Origin: Multifurca ochricompacta
Lineage: Eukaryota > Basidiomycota > Agaricomycetes > Russulales > Russulaceae
Reading direction: 5' to 3'
DNA length: 64,000 nt
Assembly: GCA_022496185.1 (NCBI GenBank)
Contig: WTXG01000001.1
Location: forward strand, 930,001 to 994,000
Shown: one piece after another, positions 35,840-47,532 of the stretch
How positions within the stretch are numbered: position 1 is the first letter of the stretch
How the letters are laid out: each line of letters starts with the position of its first letter
Notes under the pieces: generated by a model
What the model was told of the DNA's origin: nothing
The model's database searches: none
Seen by the model: only the letters and a program-made list of their open reading frames with translations
Translations under genes and position numbers: made by a program

Positions 35840-37055
35840 ATGGAACCGTTTCAAGCTAAGCTTCTTGCTGCTGCTACAGGCTCGACTTTAACTGCAATCA
35901 CAAGTTTGTTTTTATTTTTCCCTAAGAATGTCTTGGCTCAGACAATACAGTGACTCCGTTTGACGTGGTAAAAACCCGGCTTCAAACACAACCCCCAACA
36001 GCGCAAGGTGTGCCCCATATAAATGCACACCTCTCTGTGTGTTGCCAGCCGACCACCGTCCCATGCGTTCGAGGTCTACCACCTGCAGTTCACGCCCGCA
36101 GCATGTCCACCTTTGCACACAATATCCCTCAGGAGCTCGTCTGCATATGGGATCGCGGCGTCTTCCGTACGGAGCGTGTCAACGGTTTCTATGATGCCGT
36201 TCGCCACGTTTGGAGGGCCGAGGGTATTCGTGGCCTTTGGAAGGGCACTGGAACGACACTGTGAGTTTCACCGCGCTGGCTGATTCCCCGCCGCGCTTCT
36301 CATCTACGTGGTACCGTTTAGCGTCATAGGAGTTCCTTCTTCCACGGCCTACATGCTCACGTACGACTATCTCTTACGCCAAGTCCTCCCCGCGGTTATA
36401 CCTTCCCCACCTGTCGTGCCGCTGGTTGCAGGAATGTTTGCGCGTGGGATCGTTAGCTCGGTAGTCTCCCCCCTGGAGCTTATACGCACCAACCTCCAGT
36501 CAACACCCAGACTGCCTGATACTCCCCACACTCTGAAATCTGTCCTCAGTTCTCTCGAAGGGCTTGTACGCGCGCATGGTGTTCGGCATCTCTGGCGTGG
36601 ATTAGGACCGACGCTATGGCGGGACGTCCCATTTTCTGGTTTTTATTGGGCCTCCTATGAGTCAATGAAACGTTATTTAGAGGACAGAGGGAGGTCTGGC
36701 CCATCCTTGGCGTTCGTCTGCGGCGCCACGAGCGGCACAGCTGCAGCGCTTCTGACGTCACCATTCGACGTACTGAAAACACGTCGGCAGGCCCTCGTCA
36801 TGTCCGTCTGCCAGGTCAACAGACACGCGTCCTTCCCTTGTTACAGCAGATTATTCGGACGGAAGGGCTCTCTGCATTGTTTGCAGGACTCAGTCCCCGG
36901 ATAGCTAAAATTGCCCCCGCTTGCGGTATTATGATTGCTTGCTTCGAGGTTCGCCGCGAATTGCTCCCTCTTAACCGGACGGCAACTCACCCCGTTCTTA
37001 CTTTTCGCTTTAGGGCATCGGACGTGTATTAACAAAAAATGTTGATCATGCATAA
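35840..37055 (+). CDS. MTM1: Mitochondrial carrier, Mtm1/SLC25A39-40 type, apparent break
   Basis: Inner-membrane carrier linked to glutathione import and manganese/iron handling. Start at 35840 (MEPFQAKLLAAATGSTLTAI). The three signature motifs are present: PFDVVKTRLQ, SPLELIRTNLQ and SPFDVLKTRRQ. Between the first two lies CCQPTTVPCVRG and VCIWDRGVFRTERVNGFYDA, an insert typical of the Mtm1 subgroup. VIGVPSSTAYMLTYDYLL and LWRGLGPTLWRDVPFSGFYW fit the subgroup too. After RRQALVMS the frame must shift by one base (between 36796 and 36836) to read GQQTRVLPLLQQIIRTEGLS and AKIAPACGIMIACFEGIGRV. The stop is at 37055. Confidence 0.9.
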
Positions 37056-37183
37056 TAGATGAATAGTATTCACGCTCACATCATTCACGTACTAATGAAT
37101 ACCACCACCATATATCTCATCTCCCTTCCCATAGTGTTAAATGCATAGTAGTGTTTAAACGACTTCAGCAAGCAGAGGGTAGC

Positions 37184-38328
37184 CTAACCTAGTCTATTGA
37201 GTTGCTTCTTTGCTGCTGTTAATTTACCTCCAACGCGATCCACGTCATTTGCGAGATCATCCAGTAGTTCGATGTGCTGAGCCAACTCGTTGCTGATCGC
37301 AGTCCCCAATTGCTTCTGCCTCTGTAAGATTGTCGTGAGCTGTGCGAGTTGCGTATCTTGTTGTTCCACCTTCGCCTGTTGCAGTTGTAACAACCCGTGT
37401 TCGTCCAGGGGGCGTGTCTGCTCCGTTTCCTTTGGCGGTTGAGGCATTCCAAACACCCGTGCAATGGGTTTCATCGTCGACACAGTGAAACCGTCACCGC
37501 CACCGCCATTGCTACCGCCGGTTGTCAAAAGTGCAGCGCGGTCTGATCCAGCGGCGGGGTTGCGCTCTGCGGCCGAACCGAGCCCACGGGAAGTCTGCCG
37601 GGCGATGGTGAGCATCTTGGCGAGCTTCTCACAGTCGTCCTGTAGGCGCGCGACCATATCGGTACGGCGCTGAAGCTCGCCCTCGCTCATGCCGCGTAAT
37701 GCGAGCGCATCGAGGCCTTCCACGAGGGTGCCCACCCGCGTGAGGACGCCAGCGAGCTTTTTCTTCGCTTGAACGTTCGTACCGTGCGCTGCGGCCACGT
37801 CTCCCCGGTCCGAAAAGCATCGCGCTTGTTGATGTCCGCGCGGACGTCGCGCACGCGCGCTTGTAAGTCCATGTGCTCGTCGAGCCAGGTGGAAAAAGTG
37901 AACTGAGGGACACCGCTACTGGCGCTACTGCCATTGTTGAGCTCGCTGGAGCCTGGAGCGGCTTGCTTGCCTATGGGCACACCGAGAAAGTCATGGAAGG
38001 CGAAAGCGTCGAGCCATTTGTTGTCCTTGGCAGAAACAATGGCGCGGAGATATGCCTCGAGACCGGTACGACGCTCCTCGAGGAGGACCCGATTCTTGGA
38101 AGAGCGAAGCATGGCAAAGGCATGTTTAGGCGGAAGGGCGGCGGGTGGGGGTGCGCCTACGGATTTGATGAGCTCAGTGTGAAGGTCAACAAATTCAGAG
38201 TAACGGCGCCACATCTGCCATGAGCGAACATGAGCCTGTATTTCAATCCGAAATACGACGTGAGATTTGGGTTCAAGTCGCTCTTCGTGGTCGCGCACGT
38301 ACACAGCCTGGATGGCAGTCAAAGTCAT
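37184..38328 (-). CDS. VAM7: Vacuolar SNARE Vam7-like, PX plus SNARE domains, apparent break
   Basis: Soluble Qc-SNARE of homotypic vacuole fusion. Start at 38328 (MTLTAIQAVYVRDHEERLEP). The PX domain has WQMWRRYSEFVDLHTELIKS (phosphoinositide-binding RRYSEF), APPPAALPPK and RRTGLEAYLRAIV. A linker with STWLDEHMDLQARVRDVRAD follows. At the T run opposite 37813-37816 the frame must shift by one to continue as SDRGDVAAAHGTNVQAKKKL, LALRGMSEGELQRRTDMVAR and the C-terminal SNARE helix QLTTILQRQKQLGTAISNEL to RVGGKLTAAKKQLNRL. No membrane anchor, as in yeast Vam7. It is convergent with MTM1. Confidence 0.9.
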
Positions 38329-38443
38329 AAGTAAGTTTAAGTTTAAGTGCAAGTGCAAAACAAAAAAGGGTGTGTATAGCACGACAACATTGATAAAGCT
38401 ACAAATACAAATTTTCACACTGAACATCTTCAGCCTCTTGTCT

Positions 38444-39993
38444 CTAAGATGTGTCCGTTCCCTTCATCTCTGTCTCTGTCACCGTCACTGTTAATTCCGA
38501 CGCAGACGTGGACAATCCGTTTGGGGGCTCCTCCGGGGGTTCAGCAGACTCTTGAATGTCTACCTGACCAATGACGTAGCGCAGCACGTCGGAAAGTGTA
38601 ATGATGCCCAAGAGTCGACCTTTTTTACCGCCTCTTCGTTCTTCCTCCTGTGTGTGGGTACATGGGTGCGTGGGTGCGTGGGTCAAAAGAAATAAAAATT
38701 AAAAATTACAAACCTCCCCTTCTACGACGACAAGGCGATGTACACGCCGCTTCTTGATGAGTTGTAGAAGCGTACCTATAGAGTCTGACGCCGTACAAAT
38801 CACCACTCCGGGAAAATCAGGCGAGCGTTGGTTAAGAGCCTCGGCAATCGTCAAGTCTAGAGACTGGTATGCTCCAAGACGGACCAAAGTCTGCACAAGT
38901 GTTCGAATCAGTTGTGAGATCTACCATCTAGCAAAAGTACTTACAATAACGTCCACCGTTTCGTATAAATTGACGACAACGCCGTTCTCATCGACGATAG
39001 GCACGGCGGAGATGCCGCGTTCTGAGAACATATGGACAACATCAAAAACGGTTGTGCTCATAGTGGCCGTTGCGATAGGGTGATACGGATTCTGCCCCAA
39101 TTGAGGTTCTCCTTCCGAAGGATCACGCTGCACATAAGTGCCGATACCAAGTTTGCGGAGAGGGAGATGGAGGAACTGAATATCTCGTGTACACTTAAAG
39201 GGAGATGAGCAGAGACTCAGTAGCCTTGGGCCATCGTACTTACATTGATGGCTATGAACTTGAGCAGACGATATTGTGTGAGGACGGAGACAATGACCTG
39301 ATGGCCAGTCTCTGAGTCGTTATCAAGCAATGGTAGACGGCGAGCGTGCGTCTGGATAAGGCGTTGCGCGGCATCGTAAAGAGAAGCATTGGGGTGTTCG
39401 TGAATCAGAGGCGGCGTGGCTACGCCAAGACTCTTTTCTATATCTGAGGAAACATGACGACGATCAGCATTTGCCATTACTCAGTGGGCAGCTTGGAGGG
39501 ATAAAGACCTCACCACGCAGAGATTCGAGGCGGAAAGTTTCCACGTCTGCGGCGGCATTGTCATAGGATGATGTATGATAGTAATATTGGATGAGATGGA
39601 TGATATCAGAAACAGTAAACATTCCAGCAAAAACGGATCTTTCGCTATTCCAGAGGGGGGCAGAGACGACACCTGTGAGAAGATAGTCGATGAGGGGAAG
39701 GCCTGAAATCGCGTGTATTAGGTGCACGCGGGCGGGGGGTGCGTACCGTTGAGCAGAAGACATTGAAGAGCTTTCTTGACCTCTAATTGTGAATCAAGAA
39801 CGATGAGACGAAAGCTGACGGGGAAAGCGTCGTAAGAGGTGCGACTCCTGAGAAATGCGCGAATCGAATAAAGGGCGGCATCGTGAGTTTCTTGAGTTTG
39901 CTGTGATGCAGGATGGGATCCTGCTCTTGGTCTACGTCCTGAAGGTTTCCTTTTAACTTTTGGGGAAGTTGGTGAAAGAGTGGCTGTATTCAT
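38444..39993 (-). CDS. SNF4: AMPK/SNF1 gamma subunit
   Basis: Regulatory, nucleotide-binding subunit of the SNF1 kinase. Start at 39993 ([20 protein letters not shown]). Four CBS motifs follow: [20 protein letters not shown] with [34 protein letters not shown] with [32 protein letters not shown] with LLKFIA; and [18 protein letters not shown] with [20 protein letters not shown]. The end reads [18 protein letters not shown] plus a Pro/Glu/Thr tail. Short introns separate the CBS repeats. The 138-bp gap to the next start codon is a compact divergent promoter. Confidence 0.95.
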
Positions 39994-40131
39994 TGTTTTG
40001 TTAAAGAGGAGAAGGAGAAGGAGAGAGAGAGGACGTGTGTGTGTGGTTTGTACAAAACAAATAAGCTAAACAACACTCTTCTCCTCCCCTCCTTCGTCCT
40101 CCATCTCCATCTGCTATATCCCATCTCCATC
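39994..40131. promoter_or_regulatory. Compact divergent promoter, SNF4 / SSH4-like
   Basis: Only 138 bp separate the two start codons. The SNF4 side is GA-rich (GGAGAAGGAGAAGG), the other side is CT-rich, and both leaders must be short. A shared promoter is inferred. Confidence 0.5.
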
Positions 40132-42049
40132 ATGCCCATTTTTCCCTCTTCGACAACAACAAATTCTTTATCTACTTCTGAAAGACCAGCTAGTCTTACT
40201 ATCATTCATTCCAGTCAATTAAACGACGAATCCCCTCGTCGAGAGCCCACCAATGATGCCCTCCTCGTTCTTCTCCCGCTGTTAATCGTCCTATCCACCT
40301 TCCTTTTCCTTTTACTTCTCTTTCTCGTCTGTATTATCCTTCTTCGAAAGCGCCGTGGAATCGCTCTTCGGGACACCGATGGCCCTATCGACATGAGCAG
40401 GGACGATCTCGTTCAGGGCGAGGGCGGCTTTGATGGCGTGGAGTCTCGCTGGCTCGAGAGTGTAAATGATAGCACGCGTAGGTTGTACCTCAGAGCGAAG
40501 GGTGCGTTTCCTACCTGGCTCTAACTCCCAATATCACATTGAGGGTGAGGATACTCGTCTTCTAGATTATCAATTGCAATACCCGCCCAACTCGCAGAAC
40601 ACGGACATCACTTTATCCCAATTTCTGTCTATCCAGGAGAAAGGTGTCTCCGCATGGTCTTTTGACCCCGACTACGAGATGATTTCTTCGCTCCTTGTCC
40701 ATTCCCGGACAGAGCTTACCTTTCTCCCCGACCCAGCTTCCGCCACCTCTGTGCAGTCCAATCTTCCTCTTCCAAAGCTGAACGAAGTTTACTACTGGGA
40801 AGTTAAAATGTTCGATCTCCCAGAGAGTACGAACGTTGCCGTTGGTCTAGCCACTAAGCCTTACCCTCATTTCCGTCTTCCTGGTCATTGTCGATATTCC
40901 GTTGCATATCACTCCAACGGCGACAAGTCCTATAATTATCCTTTTACTGCTACTCCATTGGCCCCGTCGCTAAAGGAAGGAGATGTTGTTGGCGTGGGCT
41001 ATCGGCCACGAAGTGGGACTGTTTTTTTCACTCGCAACGGTCGTAAACTGGAGGACGCGTTCGTTGGGTTCAACAGTTACAATCTTTTTCCCACCATTGG
41101 CGCGGACGGTCCCTGCAGCCTGCACGTCAATCTCGGCCAAGGCGGGTTTGTCTTCATTGAAGCCAATGTGAAGAAGTGGGGTTTGGCCCCAAGCGTAGGG
41201 ACTCTTGCTCCGCCACCAGCTTACGGAAGCGAACGCGGAAGTATCTTACTCGAAGCCGGCGCTGGTGTCTCCCCCCCTTCTGCGGAGTTTTCGCATAGCG
41301 TGAACTCGCGTCGGTTGCATCGCATGAGACGTCCAAGACCCATATCATCTGCAGCTCTGGCCGCATCATCGCCTCTCCGTACGGGTCCGCTGACGTCACC
41401 GCCACCACCGTCTACGCCGCCCCCGCCGATCACGCCGATTGATGAGGAGCCCGAGAGTAGCAACACTGGAGTCTCCCATGGTTACATTTCGCCCACCGAC
41501 CTTCCTTTTCACACGCCTTCAAACACCCACATACCCGCATCTCCTCCGAGCTCTGAGGGTTCCATCTTGGACACCGGTCATCACTCTTCTCCTTCGCGAT
41601 CGTACTCACCCAACCATGGCGTAGGTGCGAACCCGTTCATTCCTAAGCCTCGCCGGCAAAGCCCATCTAATCACGATCGACGGCCAGATTCCGAATTAGC
41701 GTCTGTTCGTCGTCAAACACCTCCTCCCCCAGATTCGCCTAGCACACCTGGCAACCCGCCCACCCCAAATCATCGCGATATCTCTTTACAAGCTTTTTCT
41801 GGCACCTCTTCATTGAACGGGGCCCAGGAAGCTTCGAGGAATGGAGGTAACGCAACAACAAGCAGAAGGGACCCACCAGCGTATTCGCCGTTGGACGCTT
41901 ACGCATACTATGATGGTGTCCATCTTGATCTCCCCGCAGAAATTATTGCCGCCGCATTAGAGCGCGGTACAATACCGCCTACCGCTGTCGCTGCAAGTCG
42001 TTCGAGGTCAGAAAGGCGCAGTCGCAGGAGACGTGAAAATGCACCATGA
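40132..42049 (+). CDS. SSH4: Membrane-anchored SPRY protein, Ssh4/Ear1-type Rsp5 adaptor
   Basis: Adaptor that brings the ubiquitin ligase Rsp5 to cargo on endosomes and the vacuole. Start at 40132; one transmembrane segment at about residues 44-69 (LPLLIVLSTFLFLLLLFLVC). An intron from 40502 to 40565 joins LYLRAKDYQLQYPPNSQ in frame and removes an apparent stop. The SPRY domain spans EKGVSAWSFDPDYEMISSLL, VYYWEVKMFDLP, VAVGLATKPYPHFRLPGHCR, FFTRNGRKLEDAFVGFNSYN and LFPTIGADGPCSLHVNLGQG. The long C-terminal tail is Pro/Ser-rich and carries two PPxY motifs, APPPAYGSE and DPPAYSPLD, the ligands of Rsp5 WW domains. Confidence 0.88.
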
Positions 42050-42812
42050 CGCGGCGGGGAAGGATTATGCATGTTGTATGGTGCGGCTGTTCTATATGAC
42101 GAGCTCACTTTACCGCTGATGTACTTTCAATTATTGCAATCTGTACTATTTTTTTTTATGTTGGGGGTTACTCATTTGCTGTTCAGTCTTATATTCTATA
42201 ATCCGGGTGATACCTTTACGTGTTATTTAACTTTGCAAGCTTCGTGAGGTCATCCACGTGTAATGTTCTGCTGCTTAAAAATGGTCAGTACACCATCAAT
42301 TATCGTTTCGTGTGCCTCATTATATTAAAACAGGCCCGACGTTTTGGATCTGACTCTCTGGCAAGCGCCCGCGAAGTTCCCAATCCCAACCTCTGAAGCA
42401 GAAGGGGCAGCAGGGCTCCCAGTACCTTTATAATACCACCGGGAGGATGGTCGTGACGTGATTCGGGGTGTGACTGCGGAAGTATAGTTGTGATGGTAGG
42501 TCATTAAAACAGAAACGGTGCACGCAGCGCGATTATTTGCAGTATAGCACAGTACGAAACGGTATTTGGAAGATTAAGACTGGCGTAATCTCTCTCGCTG
42601 AGTTGAAGGTATGGTACGGGAGGTATAAAGAGCGACGCTGCGAATGGGTGGAGGTGGAAGCAATTAATCTACCATAGAGGATAGAGGTCGGTATTGCGTG
42701 TATCCTTTATTGTCATCGACGAAAGCTTGCAAGCTGACTGTCAGAATTGATTGCGACCGCGTGTAGGACCTACGGAGCCCACCATCCCCGACCAAGTCAG
42801 CAATAGAAGTAG
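42050..42812. other. Convergent intergenic region, nothing recognised
   Basis: Separates the 3' ends of SSH4 and the small membrane protein gene. No open frame of interest, repeat or RNA gene is seen. Confidence 0.5.
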
Positions 42813-43307
42813 TCATGCGACAAGGCGACGGGTGGGCATACCTTGTCCTGGCAGCGCGAGCTCGACCACGTTCTTGTCCTTTACAGACTCGATCGTGCCC
42901 TGATTGAACGAATTCTGGTTACTGCTGGTGCTACTGTCCGCTGTTACGACTTTTTCAACGTCAGAGTGACCGTCCTGCGTAGACTCTTTCCCTGAAGAAG
43001 TCGTTCCGAGACCGTCACCGACTCCAAAGTGTACGGCATTGGGCTTGGAACGCGGACAACCCCTGAAGAAATGTCGGATTGGCTTAGACCATTTGCCGAA
43101 ACAAAGCCAGAGAGCAATTCCAAGAATCAGCAGCGCTGAGATGATGAGCACGCCAACTAGGTTGCCATGATTGAGAATGGGTGTACGCGTGGCGGTGGTT
43201 GTTTGTGAAGAGTCTGTATTATTGGATCGAGTTGAGAGACGATTAGGGTTCACCGGTGTGCGGGTGGAAAAATCACTAGTATTACGTGGGAGAAACTGAA
43301 TGATCAT
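42813..43307 (-). CDS. Small single-p-pass membrane protein, unknown
   Basis: A single-exon frame of 164 residues. There is no signal peptide. Residues 1-47 are Thr/Ser/Asn-rich (RSNNTDSSQTTTATRTPILN), then one membrane helix LVGVLIISALLILGIALWLC, a basic stretch GKWSKPIRHFFRG that should lie in the cytosol, and an acidic Ser-rich tail ending ELALPGQGMPTRRLVA. The pattern (short Ser/Thr-rich outside, one helix, polar inside) resembles small fungal surface sensors, but no WSC or other domain is seen. The start could belong to a longer spliced protein. Confidence 0.55.
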   Translation of the reverse strand: MIIQFLPRNTSDFSTRTPVNPNRLSTRSNNTDSSQTTTATRTPILNHGNLVGVLIISALLILGIALWLCFGKWSKPIRHFFRGCPRSKPNAVHFGVGDGLGTTSSGKESTQDGHSDVEKVVTADSSTSSNQNSFNQGTIESVKDKNVVELALPGQGMPTRRLVA

Positions 43308-43540
43308 GAAAGGCGCAGATTAGGGGGAAATGGTAGCGCTATCGCCGCGACGGGAAATGGATGGATGATGAGGTAAAAGAATGGGAGGGTTAAAGAGCGG
43401 TCAAGGGTGGAACGAGAACGAGAACGACAACAACGAGAACGAGACGGAGGAACTCATTCCAACCAAATTAAAATTACATTTTCTGCAACAACACAACACA
43501 ACAACATCGTCTTAATCTCCTCGCCACCCGCCGTCATTAA

Positions 43541-45567
43541 TCAAGGTTCCAGCCGCTTAGGATCTCTGGGGAACAGCGATGCACGCCGAATATTGTTGAG
43601 TTTCAAGAATAGCATCAGCACACGCTCCAGGCCGATACCCCCACCACCATGTGGTGCGCAACCCATCCGGAAAGCGTCAAGGTAGCCCTTCATTGAGTTA
43701 GGGTCCACGCCTTTACTCTGCATTTTTTCGGCCAAAAGTGCGGGCTCGTGAATGCGTTGAGCGCCGGACAAAATTTCCTCCCCTCGCATGAAGAAGTCAT
43801 ATGAATTCGACAGAAGCTGAAGGTACAGGTAAGACGGTTCATCCAACGCGTTGAAACAAAGACGTACAGGATCGTTCGGGTCAGGCATGGTATAGAATGG
43901 ACGTAAATCCATCGGAAACTTATCTATGATGAAGTAATCTGTGTCATATTTGGCCTTGACAATCCGGCCCAGCCTTTTCTCGTTCTCAGTGCTAATCTGG
44001 TGTCAGCGATGTGTCTACGAGAAATTGGACCGACCGACTTTATGTCGTCCAAGGCGGCTCTGTCGACGCCATCTTCGACCAGAAGATCTACGGCTTGGGA
44101 AAATGTCAGCTTCAACGTCTCGTCTTTCCATTTGAACTCTTCAGCAGGAAACTGCGAGCCGACTACGTCTATCTCTTTCTTGTATTTCTCCTTTAAGTTC
44201 TTGAATAAGTGCTTGAAAAGGCCATCAAGTAGCTCCACCACTTCGTGATAGTGTTCTTCTATGGTCATTTCAAGATCCAACCCAATAAACTCCGTCAAGT
44301 GACGGTGGGTATTTGAATCCTCTGCGCGGAAAACGGGACCAATCTCATAAACGCGCTCAAAGTCTGCTGCAATCGCCATCTGCTTTGCAAGTTGCGGGGA
44401 TTGCGCGAGAAAAGCGTTGCCTTGAAATGGCGATTAGACGAAGAGATCGAGTCCCGCCCTGGGAATGGCTGACCTTTGAAATAGTTAACTTTGAAGACAG
44501 AGGCCCCGGATTCGGTTGCTGCGCCCTGCAACTTGGGACTGTGAATCTCCATGAAGCCTTGGGAGTCCAAATACTCTTTGAAGAAAGTGCCAATGGCTGA
44601 CTGTAGTTTGAAGATGGCCTGATTCGTCTGGGTCTGGCTCCTCGTGATTTAGAATAATTAAAGTTGACGGAATGTAACTGACGAACCCTAAGATCGACAA
44701 CGCGATTATTGAGGCGCGTGTCCAAAAGGACTCGGTTAAATTGCGCGTCCGGTTTTCGTCCTTCTCGTTATCTGGGCGCGAGGCATCATCAATGGTGAAT
44801 GGAAGTCTACCATCGATGCCAGATATCAAGTGCACCTTTTTCGAACAAGGTTCAGCGGAAGCGGTTGACTGCCATTTCGCGGAAAATACATACACGGGTA
44901 ATTTTCAATTCGACGTCTTTGATTGTCGCGCTCTTGATTTCCTCGGGAGACTTTTGAACGATGCCTTGGACGAGCACAATACTCTCATCGGACAGCCCCG
45001 ATGCCCATTTTGCCATGAACTTTGAAACTTTTCCGTCTTCAACTGAGAGGATGGCTTGCACGGAATCCGTTCGTTGCCGGAGGTTTATAAATACCATTTT
45101 ATTACCTTGGGCACGAAGGGTGTGCACGCGCGCGCGAATGACGACTGTCTGACCATGCAATCGGATGAAAGGGATGAAATCAGATTGCGCTTGATACCAG
45201 TGCGGGTTTGAGACTGATTCAGGGGAAGGTTTCCATAGAACTCTGCGGCGAAATCGAGCCTTGCTTCTCGCTATGTATAGAGAAGAGAGAGAGATCTAAG
45301 AGTTGAGAAGGAAAGAAAATATGAAACAGATGACGAACTTCTTCTGCTTCATCTCTTTCTCGTTGTTGTTCTGCAGCCCTAGCAGCTTTCTCGGCGGCCT
45401 TCCTTTCTTTCTCGACAGCCTTTGCACGTTTCTTCAGCTCATTCTTGCTAGGTTCACCAGGGTCAGATTTAAGCTCCTCCCTTTAAAGTATTGTATCAAT
45501 ATCAATTATAATGGAAATTTTAAATAAAAAAAAAAGGAAAATCCTACTTGGGATCCGTTGAAGACAT
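43541..45567 (-). CDS. DPS1: Cytosolic aspartyl-tRNA synthetase, apparent break
   Basis: Class IIb synthetase that charges tRNA-Asp. Start at 45567 ([18 protein letters not shown]), then a Lys-rich RNA-binding extension. The anticodon-binding OB fold follows: [20 protein letters not shown] and [20 protein letters not shown]. Class II motif 1 lies in [20 protein letters not shown], motif 2 in [20 protein letters not shown] and motif 3 in [20 protein letters not shown]. It ends [15 protein letters not shown] at 43541. An apparent shift at KITRVCIF is an intron with donor GTATGT. One true break remains near 44750, before [19 protein letters not shown]; restoring a G in GG fixes it. Divergent from AAT1. 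Confidence 0.95.
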
Positions 45568-45823
45568 TTCGAATGTCAAGTGTCGAGTGTCGAGGAGTGT
45601 CGAGTGTCGAGCGTTGTCGTTTGAGATCTTATCTTTATCTTTATCGTTATCGGATCAGGCCGGATCAGGCCGGCTACCATCTCCCACTCCCAAGGATTCC
45701 GAACTTCCGGCCGTTCATTTCTCCTTCCGTCGTTCATCAACAAAAAATAAAAAAAAAGTTGGCTATACATTCACACTCTCACTTTATCCTCAAATCCCAA
45801 TACCTTTCTTCCTTTAATAGAAC
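45568..45823. promoter_or_regulatory. Divergent promoter, DPS1 / AAT1
   Basis: A 256-bp gap between start codons. It holds a GTGTCGAG repeat (45579-45612), TCTTTATC/TTATCG repeats (45628-45650) and a duplicated GATCAGGCCG (45654-45673). Both leaders are probably short. Confidence 0.5.
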
Positions 45824-47453
45824 ATGTTTTCTGTCACTCGAACCTATACACTTGCGCCAACGAGACAGGCGTTCCGTGCCGTTTCTACATGGACAAATGT
45901 ACCAGCGGGTCCTCCCGACCCAATTCTCGGTAGGTTCTATCCCCTGTGGCCGACTGCTCGCGACCGTTCCGGATCCTTCTAGTTCCTCGTCGTATTCGCT
46001 GGCTGACAACATTCCTTAGGTGTCACCGAGGCCTTCAAGCTGACCAAGACCAGAGGAAAATCAACCTTGGTGTTGGCGCGTATAGGGATGGTGATGGAAA
46101 GCCTTACGTTCTTAATTCCGTCAAGAAGGCATTCGCTTCCCCTCTCTCTGTGGTACGCGGCTGACGCGTGAAGCTGCACAGGCTGAGGAGATCCTTCGCG
46201 CGTCCAATCCGGACAAGGAGTACCTTCCTATCACTGGCCTCCCCGAGTTCACCAAGAATGCAACCAAGCTAGCTTATGGTGTAGATAGTGCTCCTTTCAA
46301 AGCAAACGCTGTACGCCCACCTCTTCCTCTCGTTGCACAATATGTTGGCCTGATTGTCCAGTTTAGATCGCTTCAACTCAATCAATCTCTGGGACTGGCG
46401 CGCTCCGCATTGGCGGCGCGTTCTTAGGACGATTCTATCCACACTCTAAAGTGATTTACCTTCCTGTCCCTTCGTGGGGTAACCACACCCCCATCTTCCG
46501 TGATTCGGGTCTGGAAGTCCGCGGCTATCGTTACTTTGATAAAAAGACGGTCGGTCTGGACTTTGAAGGCCTCAAGGAAGATTTGCAGGCAAGCCGCGTC
46601 GCTATTGTCTAAATTTTGTGGTGTCGCTCACCGTTCACTCGTCAAAGCAGAAAGCTCCGGAGCGATCGATTGTGCTCCTGCACGCTTGCGCCCACAACCC
46701 GACGGGTGTGGATCCAACACGGGCCCAGTGGAAGGAAATTTCGGATATCGTCAAAGAGAAGAAACTATTCCCGTTCTTCGACATGGCGTATCAAGGGTTC
46801 GCGTCCGGATTGACTGACCGTGACGCTTTCGCTGTGCGGCTGTTTGTGTCGGAAGGGCACCAAATTGCTCTCGCGCAGTCCTTTGCTAAAAACATGGGGC
46901 TATACGGTGAACGTGCGGGGGCATTCTCATTGACGTCGGCAGACACGGAGGAGAAGAGTCGAGTGGAGAGTCAACTGAAGATTGTGATTCGGCCGATGTA
47001 CTCGAACCCGCCGCTGCATGGTGCCCGAATCGCGAACACTATCCTGAGCCGGCCAGAGTTATACGCTGAATGGGAGGCCGAGGTGAAAGGGATGGCAGAC
47101 CGAATTATAAGTATGCGTGAGCGGTTGTATAATGAATTGACCAAGACGCACAAAACACCGGGTGAATGGGGTCACATAAAGTCACAGATTGGAATGTTCA
47201 GGTCAGTTCAGTTTCAGTTCGAATCGGTTAAGCCGAACCGAGGAAGGGAAGCGAAAGGGAGATAAATGCTGACGTTTATTTTATTATTATTTTTAGTTTC
47301 ACCGGTTTAACTGCTCCACAAACCAAGTCATTGGCTGAACGCGCACATATTTACATGACAGCTGATGGTCGAATCTCGATGGCTGGCTTAAACGGGAATA
47401 ATATTGACTACTTTGCTGAGAGCGTTTCTCGCTCTGTTAAAGGCACTTTGTAA
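45824..47453 (+). CDS. AAT1: Mitochondrial aspartate aminotransferase, apparent break
   Basis: PLP enzyme that interconverts aspartate/2-oxoglutarate and oxaloacetate/glutamate, part of the malate-aspartate shuttle. Start at 45824 with a targeting leader, [20 protein letters not shown], then [21 protein letters not shown] is missing beside 46039; with it the text reads [20 protein letters not shown]. Two GC-AG introns follow. Catalytic landmarks: [27 protein letters not shown], and the PLP-binding Lys in [15 protein letters not shown]. The C-terminal part has [32 protein letters not shown] and [18 protein letters not shown], with the stop at 47453. A Ser/Pro-rich gene starts 80 bp downstream. 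Confidence 0.95.
46129..46181 (+). other. GC-AG intron 1 in AAT1
   Basis: The exon ends GTCAAGAAG, the intron begins GCATTC and ends CACAG, 53 nt. The join gives [20 protein letters not shown], matching aspartate aminotransferases. The donor is less perfect than the other GC donors here, so a mis-called base is possible. Confidence 0.7.
46589..46650 (+). other. GC-AG intron 2 in AAT1
   Basis: The exon ends GATTTGCAG, the intron begins GCAAGCCGCG and ends AAGCAG, 62 nt. It removes an in-frame stop and gives [20 protein letters not shown], the family sequence. Confidence 0.85.
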
Positions 47454-47532
47454 TTATTATTTAATGAAATAAATGCGAAAGGCGAGACGAGGTCTTTCCT
47501 TTTCTTTTCTTTTCTTTTCCACTAACAAACTA

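Noticed and set aside
40500..40570. Apparent frameshift and stop in the SSH4-like gene after FPTWL
   Set aside because: A GT-AG intron (40502-40565) removes it and gives LRAKDYQLQYPPNSQ in frame.
44820..44895. Apparent frameshift in Asp-tRNA synthetase at KITRVCIF
   Set aside because: A donor GTATGT right after CGT and an acceptor GAAAAAG join KITR to [13 protein letters not shown], so it is an intron.
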